Source: Atriophallophorus winterbourni
Lineage: Eukaryota; Platyhelminthes; Trematoda; Plagiorchiida; Microphallidae
Direction: 5' to 3'
Assembly (NCBI GenBank): GCA_013407085.1
Contig: JACCGJ010018394.1
Location: 1-64,000 of the forward strand
Length of the DNA stretch: 64,000 nucleotides
Position 1 is the stretch's first letter. Each line of letters starts with the position of its first letter. The notes under the pieces are model-generated. The model did not search any database. It was not told the DNA's origin and worked only from the letters and a program-made list of their open reading frames with translations. Position numbers and translations under genes: made by a program. Below, piece after piece: positions 1 to 9,062 of the stretch.

Positions 1-58
1 ACTTCTGTTCTTATTACGCCATCCGTCTACACAAATACTAGTTCGAAACGCGAAGAGT

Positions 59-120
59 CCAGCGGATACGCATAGATGATGAGAGGCAAAAACCTCGAAA
101 CCGGTCCTGTGCTTCCGGTG
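59..120 (+). ncRNA. Hammerhead ribozyme, satellite copy 1 (core mutated)
   Basis: Type I hammerhead layout. Helix I is GCATAG (70-75) with CTGTGC (107-112). Helix II is GAGG/CCTC with loop CAAAAA (83-96). Then GAAA (97-100) and a minimal helix III in ACCGGT, with the predicted cut after C106. The first core base, C3, is A here (ATGATGA at 76-82 instead of CTGATGA), which is expected to abolish activity. The fold is by eye. Confidence 0.8.
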
Positions 121-234
121 AGATTTTAGCGTTGCGGAATGGTATTCTACTCTGATCTATCCTGGGGTTGTAATAACCCTCGCGGCAATACGCCGTTGGA
201 TCAGTTGGGGATTAGTTTAGTCCCTTCAGCTACT

Positions 235-306
235 TATAAAGTAGCGAGTAGACGAGAACTTCAGTTCTATTACGCCATCCGTCTACACAAATACTAGTTC
301 GAAACG
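235..306 (+). promoter_or_regulatory. RNA polymerase III-like A and B boxes in the satellite unit
   Basis: TATAAA (235-240) is followed by TAGCGAGTAGACG (242-254), close to an A box but one base short in the spacer. AGTTCGAAACG (296-306) is close to the B box GGTTCGANNCC. The gap between the boxes is tRNA-like, and a TTTT run follows at 380-383, just past the ribozyme. The same set recurs in later units (for example 498-510 and 553-563). This would give a transcript of about 150 nt ending in a hammerhead. Transcription is inferred. Confidence 0.5.
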
Positions 307-314
307 CGAAGAGT

Positions 315-376
315 CCAGCGGATACGCATAGCTGATGAGAGGCAAAAACCTCGAAACCGGTCCTGTGCTTCCGGTG
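315..376 (+). ncRNA. Hammerhead ribozyme, satellite copy 2
   Basis: The core CTGATGA at 332-338 is intact, helix II loop is CAAAAA, then GAAA, helix III ACCGGT and predicted cleavage after C362. Helix I is GCATAG/CTGTGC, then an internal loop, then CGG/CCG. An internal loop in helix I next to a hexaloop on helix II is the arrangement of fast Schistosoma-type hammerheads. All catalytic bases I can check are present. Confidence 0.85.
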
Positions 377-571
377 AGATTTTAGCGTTTCGGAATGGTA
401 TTCTACTCTGATCTATCCTGGGGTTGTAATAACCCTCGCGGCAATACGCCGTTGGATCAGTTGGGGCTTAGTTTAGTCCCTTCAGCTACTTATAAAGTAG
501 CGAGTAGACGAGAACTTCAGTTCTTATTACGCCATCCGTCTACACAAATACTAGTTCGAAACGCGAAGAGT

Positions 572-633
572 CCAGCGGATACGCATAGCTGATGAGAGGC
601 AACAACCTCGAAACCGGTCCTGTGCTTCCGGTG
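572..633 (+). ncRNA. Hammerhead ribozyme, satellite copy 3 (CAACAA loop)
   Basis: The core CTGATGA lies at 589-595, with predicted cleavage after C619. The fold is the same as in copy 2, except that the helix II loop reads CAACAA. The stems and catalytic core are unchanged, so this should be a neutral or mild loop variant. Confidence 0.85.
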
Positions 634-828
634 AGATTTTAGCGTTTCGGAATGGTATTCTACTCTGATCTATCCTGGGGTTGTAATAACCCTCGCGGCA
701 ATACGCCGTTGGATCAGTTGGGGCTTAGTTTAGTCCCTTCAGCTACTTATAAAGTAGCGAGTAGACGAGAACTTCAGTTCTTATTACGCCATCCGTCTAC
801 ACAAATACTAGTTCGAAACGCGAAGAGT

Positions 829-890
829 CCAGCGGATACGCATAGCTGATGAGAGGCAAAAACCTCGAAACCGGTCCTGTGCTTCCGGTG
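829..890 (+). ncRNA. Hammerhead ribozyme, satellite copy 4
   Basis: The core CTGATGA is at 846-852, the helix II loop is CAAAAA, and cleavage is predicted after C876. It is identical to copy 2 across the ribozyme. Confidence 0.85.
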
Positions 891-1086
891 AGATTTTAGC
901 GTTTCGGAATGGTATTCTACTCTGATCTATCCTGGGGTTGTAATAACCCTCGCGGCAATACGCCGTTGGATCAGTTGGGGCTTAGTTTAGTCCCTTCAGC
1001 TACTTATAAAAGTAGCGAGTAGACGAGAACTTCAGTTCTTATTACGCCATCCGTCTACACAAATACTAGTTCGAAACGCGAAGAGT

Positions 1087-1148
1087 CCAGCGGATACGCA
1101 TAGCTGATGAGAGGCAAAAACCTCGAAACCGGTCCTGTGCTTCCGGTG
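1087..1148 (+). ncRNA. Hammerhead ribozyme, satellite copy 5
   Basis: The core CTGATGA is at 1104-1110, the helix II loop is CAAAAA, and cleavage is predicted after C1134. The preceding interval is 258 bp because of one extra A in the TATAAA-like run upstream. Confidence 0.85.
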
Positions 1149-1343
1149 AGATTTTAGCGTTTCGGAATGGTATTCTACTCTGATCTATCCTGGGGTTGTA
1201 ATAACCCTCGCGGCAATACGCCGTTGGATCAGTTGGGGCTTAGTTTAGTCCCTTCAGCTACTTATAAAGTAGCGAGTAGACGAGAACTTCAGTTCTTATT
1301 ACGCCATCCGTCTACACAAATACTAGTTCGAAACGCGAAGAGT

Positions 1344-1405
1344 CCAGCGGATACGCATAGCTGATGAGAGGCAACAACCTCGAAACCGGTCCTGTGCTTC
1401 CGATG
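1344..1405 (+). ncRNA. Hammerhead ribozyme, satellite copy 6 (last copy)
   Basis: The core CTGATGA is at 1361-1367, the helix II loop is CAACAA as in copy 3, and cleavage is predicted after C1391. The outer part of helix I carries a G-to-A change (CCGATG for CCGGTG) at a position that was already mismatched. The satellite breaks off about 35 bases later. Confidence 0.83.
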
Positions 1406-1440
1406 AGATTTTAGCGTTTCGGAATGGTATTCTAGTCTGA

Positions 1441-2928
1441 TCTAGGATCTCTTGTTAAAATCTCCATTCACTGCAATCGTGCTGCAGACGTTTGCTGGAT
1501 TCTACTTCGTTCGAAATGGGTACACCATGAACTATAACAGCTCGGCGATTTGTAGCCTATTTTGCTAGTTCCGGATTATTACGACGAATTTGCCGTTCTT
1601 CCAAAGGAACGTCCGGAAATATTCGCACAGTCGATTTGTTTACAACTAAGAGGGATGAGGCTAGCAACATATTTTCAACATCTTGCACGGACATGAGCAC
1701 TACACGCAGTAACCTGGGTGTGTTCGCACGAGGTGAGTTCGGGGGTCTAAACAATCGCGTCAGCGACGCAGGTGAGGCAGTGATGTATAAGCTTCTGCAA
1801 ATGTCATTCCATTGTTTCCTATCATCTGCTTCGCGTTGCTTTAGCGATGGCGAATTTGATTCAATTAGATTACTACAAATTACCGTTAGATCTTCAATGT
1901 TTGTCTTTTGGGGGTTTTAGTGTTCAAACTCTTCCATCTAAGCTTATGCACATCCTTCGATAATTCAGAACTTTCATTCACTTGACTACAGGTCGGATTC
2001 GCAGACTCATCGGTCGTACCGAGCTGTTGGAAGGGACCTTGGTCGATTTCTGATGAAATCAGCGTTTCCGTAGTAGTTAGCGCTTCCCTGTAAATCTTGC
2101 GGTTAATGTGGTTAGGGAATGTGTTTAGAACTGGTTTCAGCGCTCTCTGACACGCAAATGTTTGGAAAGACTCTAACGGGTTTTCAAGCCGTTTAAGGTT
2201 CGCCTCTACAGCGAACATGCGTCTTTCCATAATTGATTCAGAGTTTTCGGATCTTGATAAATCACTAGTTACTTTCAATCTGCATGGATTACATATATAG
2301 CAGATGCCTGTTAATTTTGCATTATTAATTAGAGTCACAGATTCAGGTGATAAATATATTCACAGTTCGCATGATTAGCAATTGAACGCGACCTGGGACT
2401 TACCAAACGTTGACAAAATTTTCACTTTTTACTAGCCTCGTCGTCAGGTCCGTTTAAGGTCACGTCGGGTCCGTTTAAAGCGATGTTGTCAGTCATCGTT
2501 ACAATTTCGCGAGATCGAGTCGATACACTGAGCGAAGCGGTCGATTATCGATCGTTGGAGTACAAGAACGAGTGGATGTGATGCAGTGCAATCCAACGGA
2601 CCGTAAAATGGCGTACATTTTCACGTAAAGGCTGTTCTGTGAGATTTGATCCGACAGTGTTGAAATAACTGTCAGTAAATACCAAATAGCGAGATCTTCC
2701 TGATGGTATCATAATTGTTGCGTTTTACTGGATTGGAAGCAATGTTGCACGCGTATGCAATGTTGGATAGAACTTGGACTTGAAAATAGTATATTTCGAA
2801 TGATGAAGTTGAGACGAGTTCAATGATATAAGAACCGTCTAGATCCGTCAATAGAGCGAGCAATAAGATCCAAAAGTATGAGAGCACAAATTTGTACGTC
2901 CGTACCGTAGCCTGTATGCTATGATATC
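1441..2928 (-). mobile_element. CR1/L2-like LINE fragment, 5' end and ORF1
   Basis: Minus-strand remnant in the order 5' UTR (about 2915 down to 2345), ORF1 N-terminal part, ORF1 RRM-like part. The 5' UTR resembles that of the element at 47694-48150, sharing blocks such as the GTTGAAATAACTGTCAGT-like run and the ending near AGTATGAGAGCACAAATT. ORF2 is missing: the fragment ends at the satellite junction near 1440. The first 200 bases (1441-1640) reappear, diverged, at 16037-16240, so they belong to the LINE and not to the satellite. Confidence 0.8.
1557..2338 (-). pseudogene. CR1-like ORF1 remnant
   Basis: Two frames cover this span. The upstream piece (2338-1886) has the end of the PHD-like finger (CYICNPCR) followed by a helical stretch starting ESIMERRM. 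The downstream piece (1754-1557) has the RRM-like block PRLLRVVLMSVQDVENMLL, ending in PDVPLEERQ. These match, motif for motif, the better preserved ORF1 proteins at 44092-45386 and 46330-47693. ORF1 proteins of this LINE group bind the element RNA. The frame is broken between the pieces and no complete ORF1 exists here, so it is a dead copy. Confidence 0.8.
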
Positions 2929-3389
2929 CTGCTTTTATTTCAAATGGAAACATTGCCATTATGAGCAACCCAGAATTTCCGCAAACTGTTAATATCATAA
3001 CTTACATTACTTCGTTCATCCATAATCACCTTGAGTGCTTGATCAGGAATCACTATGTGATTCTGCGTTTGAACACCGCGGTTCGTTGTACGAACACTGT
3101 GTAAAGGTGGCATTCAAGTATATCTTTGTTTATTCAAACGGTATTTGGAACATGTTCACACCTGTCATTCCAACGGATCAACAATACATACCCGAGGCCG
3201 GTAGTACAATCTGCTTTGTAGTCATAACTGGAAAATTCAAATTGTGCAGCTAATTATTTTCTCTCGTCTATATCTGCTCGCGACATACAAAACAATTTGT
3301 ATTATGAGAGAAAATTTCAGCTGATTTTTTTCCGACTTTTCCTATCAAAGTATCGGTGGGATCTTTATGGTGCTTTATGGTAAAACAGT

Positions 3390-3480
3390 GGAAGGCGTTT
3401 TTATTCTATCCGTGTCTGTTATACTTGGAACAGTTGACCTGCTACTAGAATCATTCAACTAAATTTTATTAATTTAATCG
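3390..3480 (+). mobile_element. CR1-like ORF2 3'-end scrap
   Basis: Bases here resemble the last codons of ORF2 in the copy ending at 8552: a ...TTTTATTCT...GTGTCTGTT..ACTTGGAA run followed by an AT-rich tail. Only about 90 bases are recognisable. The inverted partner lies near 21690-21790. Confidence 0.5.
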
Positions 3481-4429
3481 AGTGAGTTTATATCCAATCA
3501 TTCGTTTGGTGATTTTTTGTACAATTTGAAGTTTGATTTGTTAGTGTATGTTATTGTTTTACATTCATATTTAATTTTCATCCTCATGTGATTGTTGTGG
3601 AGTTTAATGCTTTTAAGAAAATTAAATACCTTGATTTACCGTGAATTATTCCTAGGCAAACATTTACGGTGAGCGTTCAAATCGCTTCGTGCTTCTATTT
3701 GCGTCGAAAGATTGGCATTTTCTCCAAAACGTACCTCCATACATACGGGATTTTATGTATAGTCATTAAAAGGTACTGTACGAAAATTTTCGATGTTCCG
3801 CCAGTAGATTGGCGACTTCATTGAGACTATAAATCGTCGAGTTGTTATCGCAAATGGTGTATCGAGTTCGAAAGGGCAAGAATTAAGAAAATAACCGCAA
3901 CTGGACTGAGGTGATTGGAGATTATTCCCAGTGATCCTAGGTTTCGATTGCTTAATAACGACGCTTGTTTTGCGAGTTAAACAGAAAGAACAATTGTAAC
4001 ATCCTTCTCCTTTCAAAATATTATTTCGAACAGATAAAATTAAAGGTTTATTATTCACAGCGTGGTACCAATGCGAAAAGTTTGCACCTAAGAAATTCGT
4101 ATTCTCATACGACATAGTGTGTACGAACATGAATGATCCTGAATTTGTTCCACCACATATAGGTCGGCGAATTCAATAATTTAAGTTTTCTGTATGCCAC
4201 AAAATTAAGTAGTTTATCTTGCTGTTAGTATAATGTTCAATGCTTTCCGGCTAAATACTACCCCAAAAAACAGTCTTTGCTGTTCGCACTGGTCACCATA
4301 GTGTATCCCGTAACGCGATGTCTGGATCCGTAATATCACGTCACATAAGATCTTGGTTATAGTCGGTCATGATATTGCTTTCAAGCAAACTGTGACAGAT
4401 CTTGATCATCTAAATCACAGGATCTAACT

Positions 4430-5165
4430 AATAATGACAAATTACCAAGCAGCTATTATATATGTAATCGCGGCCGAGTGAAAGTATCTAGTGATTTATC
4501 AAGAGCTGAAAACTTTGATTAAATTATGGAAAGACGCATGCTTGTTGTAGAGATGAAATTTAAACGGCTTGAAAATACGTTAGTGGCCTACCTATCATTC
4601 GCGTGTTAGGAAGCGCAGAATCCAGTCCCAAACAAAGCCTTAACCACGTGAATTGAAAATCGTAATGGGAAGACGAAACTACTGCGAAAACATTTATTGC
4701 TCCAGAAATCGATCAAAGTCTCTTCCAACAACTCGGTGCCACTAATGACTGTGCACAGCAGACCAGTATTCAACCGAACGGAAGAGTTAAAATATCAATT
4801 GATGTTCATAAGCTAAGGCAGAGTGTTTTGAACAGGAAAATTCCACAAGAGACAAACATCGAAGTGCCAAGGTAATTTGTAGTAATCTCACCGAATCAAC
4901 ATCGCTGTCGCTAAAGCAACAAGAATCAGATAACAGGAAATAATTGGAATGATTTTTGTTGAAGCTTAGGTAGAACTGCCTCACGTGCAACGTTGACCAG
5001 ATTATTTAGACACCCGAACTCACCTAGTACGAACGCATCCAGGTTACTGCGTGTAGTACTAACGTCTGTACAAGATGTAGAAAATATCTTGCTCGCTTCA
5101 TCCGTTTAGGGGTAACCAAATCCTCAGCACTCATGAACGAGTTGATAAGCGGCTATAATAATTTT
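4430..5165 (+). pseudogene. CR1-like ORF1 remnant, heavily broken
   Basis: Reading plus strand, pieces match the ORF1 seen at 1886-2338: the finger end YYICNRGRVKVSSDLSRAEN, then MERRMLVVEMKFKRLENT, then SSNNSVPLM. The RRM-like block follows near 5030-5110. Many stops and frameshifts are present. The mirrored copy is at about 20040-20760 on the minus strand. Non-functional. Confidence 0.7.
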
Positions 5166-5559
5166 GCGCGCTGACTCTTTAATGAATTATTGCTCGATTA
5201 CAAGTCGTACACAAGTGATTTTAATATTTTCGTGATTGTCTCGTCAAGATCTATCGAATAATTCCATCTTTGTTCTACGGAAGGATGACACGTTGATTTT
5301 TCTTATTCGGGATTAATTTACAAATTACATTCACGCGTACATAATTTAGCAGTCTACTACGCATATACGTGAACTTACATCCACTTGAAAGAGCTCAGGA
5401 TTCTACATCCTCTGAGTTCTCTCTCAAGATTGCATTTCGACTGTGGGTATCATCCTTGTTATGGTTTGCAAATCTAAACCTTAATTTTTTCACGCTTCGA
5501 CATCATCTCATCGAAAACCATCGATCTATATTACATTGCCTACATGAAGCATGACTCGC

Positions 5560-8500
5560 CGCGCTAACTTGGACACCGAAACACACACGACAGCACATAA
5601 ACGCGAAACGATGAAACAGAAAGCCGTACGATAAAAGTTCAAAGTATGTACGAAAGGTCTAACTGCCAAGGCAAGTGCTGTGACCTGTAATGTCTGCTTA
5701 GGCAAAATACACGTTAGCTGCGATACGACCTTGACGAAGGAAGTGATACTATCGGGGGAGTTTGCTATACCTGCTCCGAATGCAGACATAGTTCTTGTGG
5801 TCTCTGTGACCCACAGCCCATCCTTGTTGAGAAAAACAACTATGAAATGCATCTACACCAACGCACAATGTCTCGGAAACAAAATCGGTGAACTGCGTGC
5901 AGTTTTTCTGAAATGTTCACCAGACATCATCGCCGTAACGGAAACGTGTCTGCAGACTCAGCAAACAAATAGTGAACTAGAATTACCAGGAATGTCGCTT
6001 ATTCGTCATTACCGTGAAACCAGAGGAGGAGGAGTAACTCAGTATTATAGCCAAAACCTTCTGTGCCGTGAGATTACGGTTCCAGACATCGTGTTACTGG
6101 ATACATTCTGGTGCTCAATCCGACTAGCTAACGGCGAAGACTGTGTTTTGGGAGTAGTATATCGCCCACCGTCTGCACAGGAAACTTACAATCTGGCCCT
6201 ACTGGATAAAATTCGCATGGTTACTTCCAGATACACTTGTGGATTTTTGATTATGGGTGACTTCAATTTACTGAATCAGCAGAGCAAAACCATTTACTCA
6301 GATAACTCCCTCGAGTGCGCATTCAGTGAGTTGTTTGACGATATTCCTCTTTATAACCACATTACATGTAATACCCGATACCGCGGAAACGATTTACCCT
6401 CACTCTTAGATCTCATTCTGACAAGCAATGAACATGACATTGATAACGTTGCTTACGAAAGTCCACTGGGACTAAGTGATCACGTCGTCATTCAGTTTCA
6501 CTATCTGTTTGAAGCTGTAAGAACAAATGATGCCCGTAAAAAAGTTAGGCGGATCAACACTATGGCGTTCAGTGATGCTCTGAAAAACACGTTTAAATGC
6601 CAACCCGAAACCAGCAACGTACATGACTTTTGGATATGGCTAATATCTAATATCAAAAGTTCAATCAAAGTGAGCTCCGAATTTGTCCTCAGGAACTCAA
6701 GAAAAAACTTTGAATTTAAATTAAGAAGCCGAACTCGTAAGTGGTTAACGGTACGAAACATTGCTTGGCGACACCATCGGCAAAACCCATCATCCGAGAC
6801 CTGGGAAACATTCCGTTTACTGCGGAACAAAGTAAACAAATTTGTCATCCAAGACAAGTTGTGCTTCCAAGAAGTGATATCAAGCATGATGGAGCGAAAC
6901 CCCAAAATACTATATCGTATGGTTAACGATCAAGCTAAGGTAAAACCCGGAGTAGCGTCCCTGAACACATAAGCTGGACCAACAACAACTGCAGCAGAAA
7001 CTGCTGATGCTTTAGCCACGTTTTATTCATCGGTATTCAACCCGATACAACATGCAATAAAGAGCCCAAATCCAACACTTTCAAACACGGTTGCCCTAAG
7101 TGAAATAAGTGTCACTGAGAAACGCGTCCTCCAATGTTTATTTAATCCTAAAACGGGAAAGTCTCCTGGGGCCGACGGAATAACCCCGAAAATATTGAAG
7201 CAATTTGCGAGTTTGCTATACAAACCATTCACTTATTTGTTCGAGCAAACACTGGCAAGCGGAGTGATTCCTACAGATTGGAAACGCGGAATAATTTCTC
7301 CAATTTACAAAGGTCGAAATCGCTCCGATGTTTCCAATTACCGACCCGTTACTCTGTTACCAGTGATTTCAAAATTACTTGAGCGACTGATTGTTGACGA
7401 TCTAATGAAACATTTCGAGAATAATTAGGTGCTTTCGAGAAACCAGCATGGATTCAGACGAAATTATTCCTGTTTGTCTAACTTACTGGTAACGCTAGAT
7501 GATTGGACAAAATCGGTAGATAAAGGACAAGCAATACACGCGTGCTACTTAGATATTTCAAAAGCATTCGATCGTGTTGACGATTCCCTACTACTGCAGA
7601 AGCTTGAAAGGCTTTGTATCACTGGAAAGTTGCTGAATTGGCTAAATGACTACCTGACAATCGCACTAACCAGGTACGTGTTGATGGTGCATTATCCAAA
7701 CCAATTGCAGCAACTAGCGGTGTTCCCCAAGGCTCAGTCCTTGGTCCCATCCTCTTTCTGGTTTATGTCAATGAAATACCAGAAATTGTTCGATGTAACA
7801 TTTCGTTATTTGCGGACGACATAAAGATTTGGCGCAGCATTTGTAGTCCAGAAGACTGTCCGCTATTACAAAAGGATCTTGATACGCTTCACAGCTGGTT
7901 GTTGAAGAACAAACTGCCGTTTAACTTCAACAAATGTAAGATCATGAATGTGAGGAATCGAGTAGAGTTCACATATCACATAGGTTTGCATGTCCTTGAA
8001 AATTGCAGTGAAGAAAAAGATTTGGGCGTCTGGATATGCTCCAGTTTAAAAACATCACTTCAAACTAACAGTGCCTTTAAGGAAGCAACACGTGGTCTAA
8101 ATCTACTCAAACGTGTATTTGAGAAATTTTCGACTACGATATTCCCAAGGATCATGAATACATACTTGAGACCAGTCATGGAATACGGTGTGCAGTCATG
8201 GTCTCCGTGGCTCAAGAGGGATGTGGAACGTATGCAGCGAATCAATCACCGCTCAACGAAACTAGTTCTCAGCATCCGAAACAAACCATATAAAGAAAGG
8301 ATAGCTCAACTGAATCTCTTCGATTTTCCCTATCGACGAATCAGAGGAGACCTTATCCTACTTTACCAAACATTCCATAACCCGAACCATCTCTTACAGG
8401 ATTTATTCACGCGAAGGGATACGAGGAATTATCGGACCCATGAATATGTGCTGGTCGTAGCCCATTCCCGCCTGAACTGTAGAAGGTATTTTATTCTGCC

Positions 8501-8640
8501 TGTGTCTGTTTTACTTGGAAAAGTTTACCTTCAACCGTTGCTCATGCCATAAGCTTGCATGACTTTATAACGAAATTAGACGAATTTTTATTACATTATT
8601 CGTTTCCAGAACACTTATATACTGCCTTGACGATTGGACT
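5560..8640 (+). mobile_element. CR1/L2-like LINE copy with internal ORF1 deletion
   Basis: The element runs from a 5' region shared with 19720 (reverse strand) to an AT-rich 3' end near 8640. It keeps the ORF1 finger start and essentially all of ORF2, but the remainder of ORF1 is deleted, so finger codons run straight into the endonuclease. The next CR1 fragment starts right after it at about 8640. Confidence 0.85.
5680..8552 (+). pseudogene. CR1-like ORF2 (endonuclease + reverse transcriptase) with ORF1 finger fused, broken
   Basis: The frame opens with part of the ORF1 finger (CNVCLGKIHVSCD) and passes into an APE-type endonuclease (start YTNAQCLGNK, catalytic VTET, GDFN, SDH near 6475). 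It continues through the CR1 linker (RSRTRKW) into reverse transcriptase (GADGITPKIL, YRPVTLLPVISK, QHGFRR, CYLDISKAFDRVD, then SGVPQGSVLGP and FADDIK). Breaks: in-frame stops at 6970-6972 and 7426-7428, and a frameshift just before 7671. Beyond that the third frame is open to 8552. With only three lesions over 2.9 kb it is a fairly recent loss. ORF2 of this family nicks target DNA and copies the element RNA into it. Confidence 0.88.
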
Positions 8641-8902
8641 CGAGCTGTAGATGTTGGGGAAACCATCCATCTATGTTAACTCGATATGTCGAAAGCATTT
8701 GACCGTGTAAACCACAGTATTCTCTTATAAAAGCTAGAACGTTGTGGTATCACTGACAGACTGTTAGCCTGGTTACAAGATTACCTGACTAACTGGCTTG
8801 TGCAAGTCTCTGTGGACGGTGCTCTATCGAAATCGGTAGTCGTGACAAGTGGAGTGCCTCAGGGTTCCGTCCTCGGAACAATTCTCTTCGCACTTTATAC
8901 CA
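8640..8902 (+). mobile_element. CR1-like RT fragment, 5' half, split by the RTE insertion
   Basis: The palm domain of a second CR1-like copy: DDWTRAVDVG-like start, DMSKAFDRVNHSILL, WLQDYLTN, then SGVPQGSVLG, with two stops. The sentence breaks at 8902 inside ...ILFALYT and resumes at 12640 with ...TNDIPDRTVLFSDDIKVW. A close relative lies inverted at 13876-14591. Confidence 0.88.
8892..8902 (+). repeat. Target site duplication, left (RTE insertion)
   Basis: ACTTTATACCA, an exact 11-bp match to 12640-12650. The reading frame of the interrupted CR1-like RT continues across the two copies once one is discounted. Confidence 0.92.
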
Positions 8903-9062
8903 CCCGTCGCGCTGAGACTGGACCTTAACGTGGTGCGATGGTTTGTGTACCTTCATGACCCATTGAGCTATACTGGGTGGTGCCTTTTGGTGCCAGCAGA
9001 GCTACTCATACCAAGAAGGTCGATAGATAGAGGTCAGACAAACTCAGTCTCAAGCCACTGAC

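Larger units (their letters stand above)
1..1440 (+). repeat. 257-bp tandem satellite with hammerhead ribozymes
   Basis: About 5.6 head-to-tail units are visible. A fixed landmark (the ATG of a conserved block) falls at 139, 395, 652, 909, 1167 and 1424, so unit lengths are 256, 257, 257, 258 and 257 bp. The units are almost identical. The array is cut by the left window edge, so its true length is unknown, and it ends near 1440 where a CR1-like fragment begins. Each unit holds tRNA-like A and B box sequences, a hammerhead ribozyme fold and a TTTT run, in that order. This layout is known from the Schistosoma Sm-alpha family. The 65-codon open frame seen in several units is a by-product of the repeat and is not called as a gene. 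Confidence 0.95.
2928..5852 (+). repeat. Left arm of large inverted repeat
   Basis: This stretch is the reverse complement of 19440-22243, with roughly nine bases in ten matching by eye and small indels (for example about 65 extra bases here near 5455-5520). The outer end is at 2928, where the CR1-like 5' end of the neighbouring fragment abuts. The arm contains a CR1 ORF2 3' tail (3390-3480, +), an endonuclease scrap (about 4250-4345, -), a broken ORF1 (4430-5165, +) and the 5' end of the LINE at 5560-8640. The spacer between arms is about 13.6 kb. Confidence 0.85.

Noticed and set aside
395..1364. Repeated 65-codon open frame in the satellite units
   Set aside because: It arises because the unit is almost identical each time; it ends in the ribozyme core, has no recognisable domain, and fits a non-coding satellite better.
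1..1440. CRISPR-like array
   Set aside because: The repeats are whole 257-bp units without short repeats and unique spacers, in eukaryotic DNA.
5526..5852. 108-codon minus-strand frame that recurs at 19453-19716 in mirrored form
   Set aside because: Conservation comes from the inverted repeat; on the other strand it is the ORF1 finger (CNVCLGKIHVSCD), which is the real coding sense.
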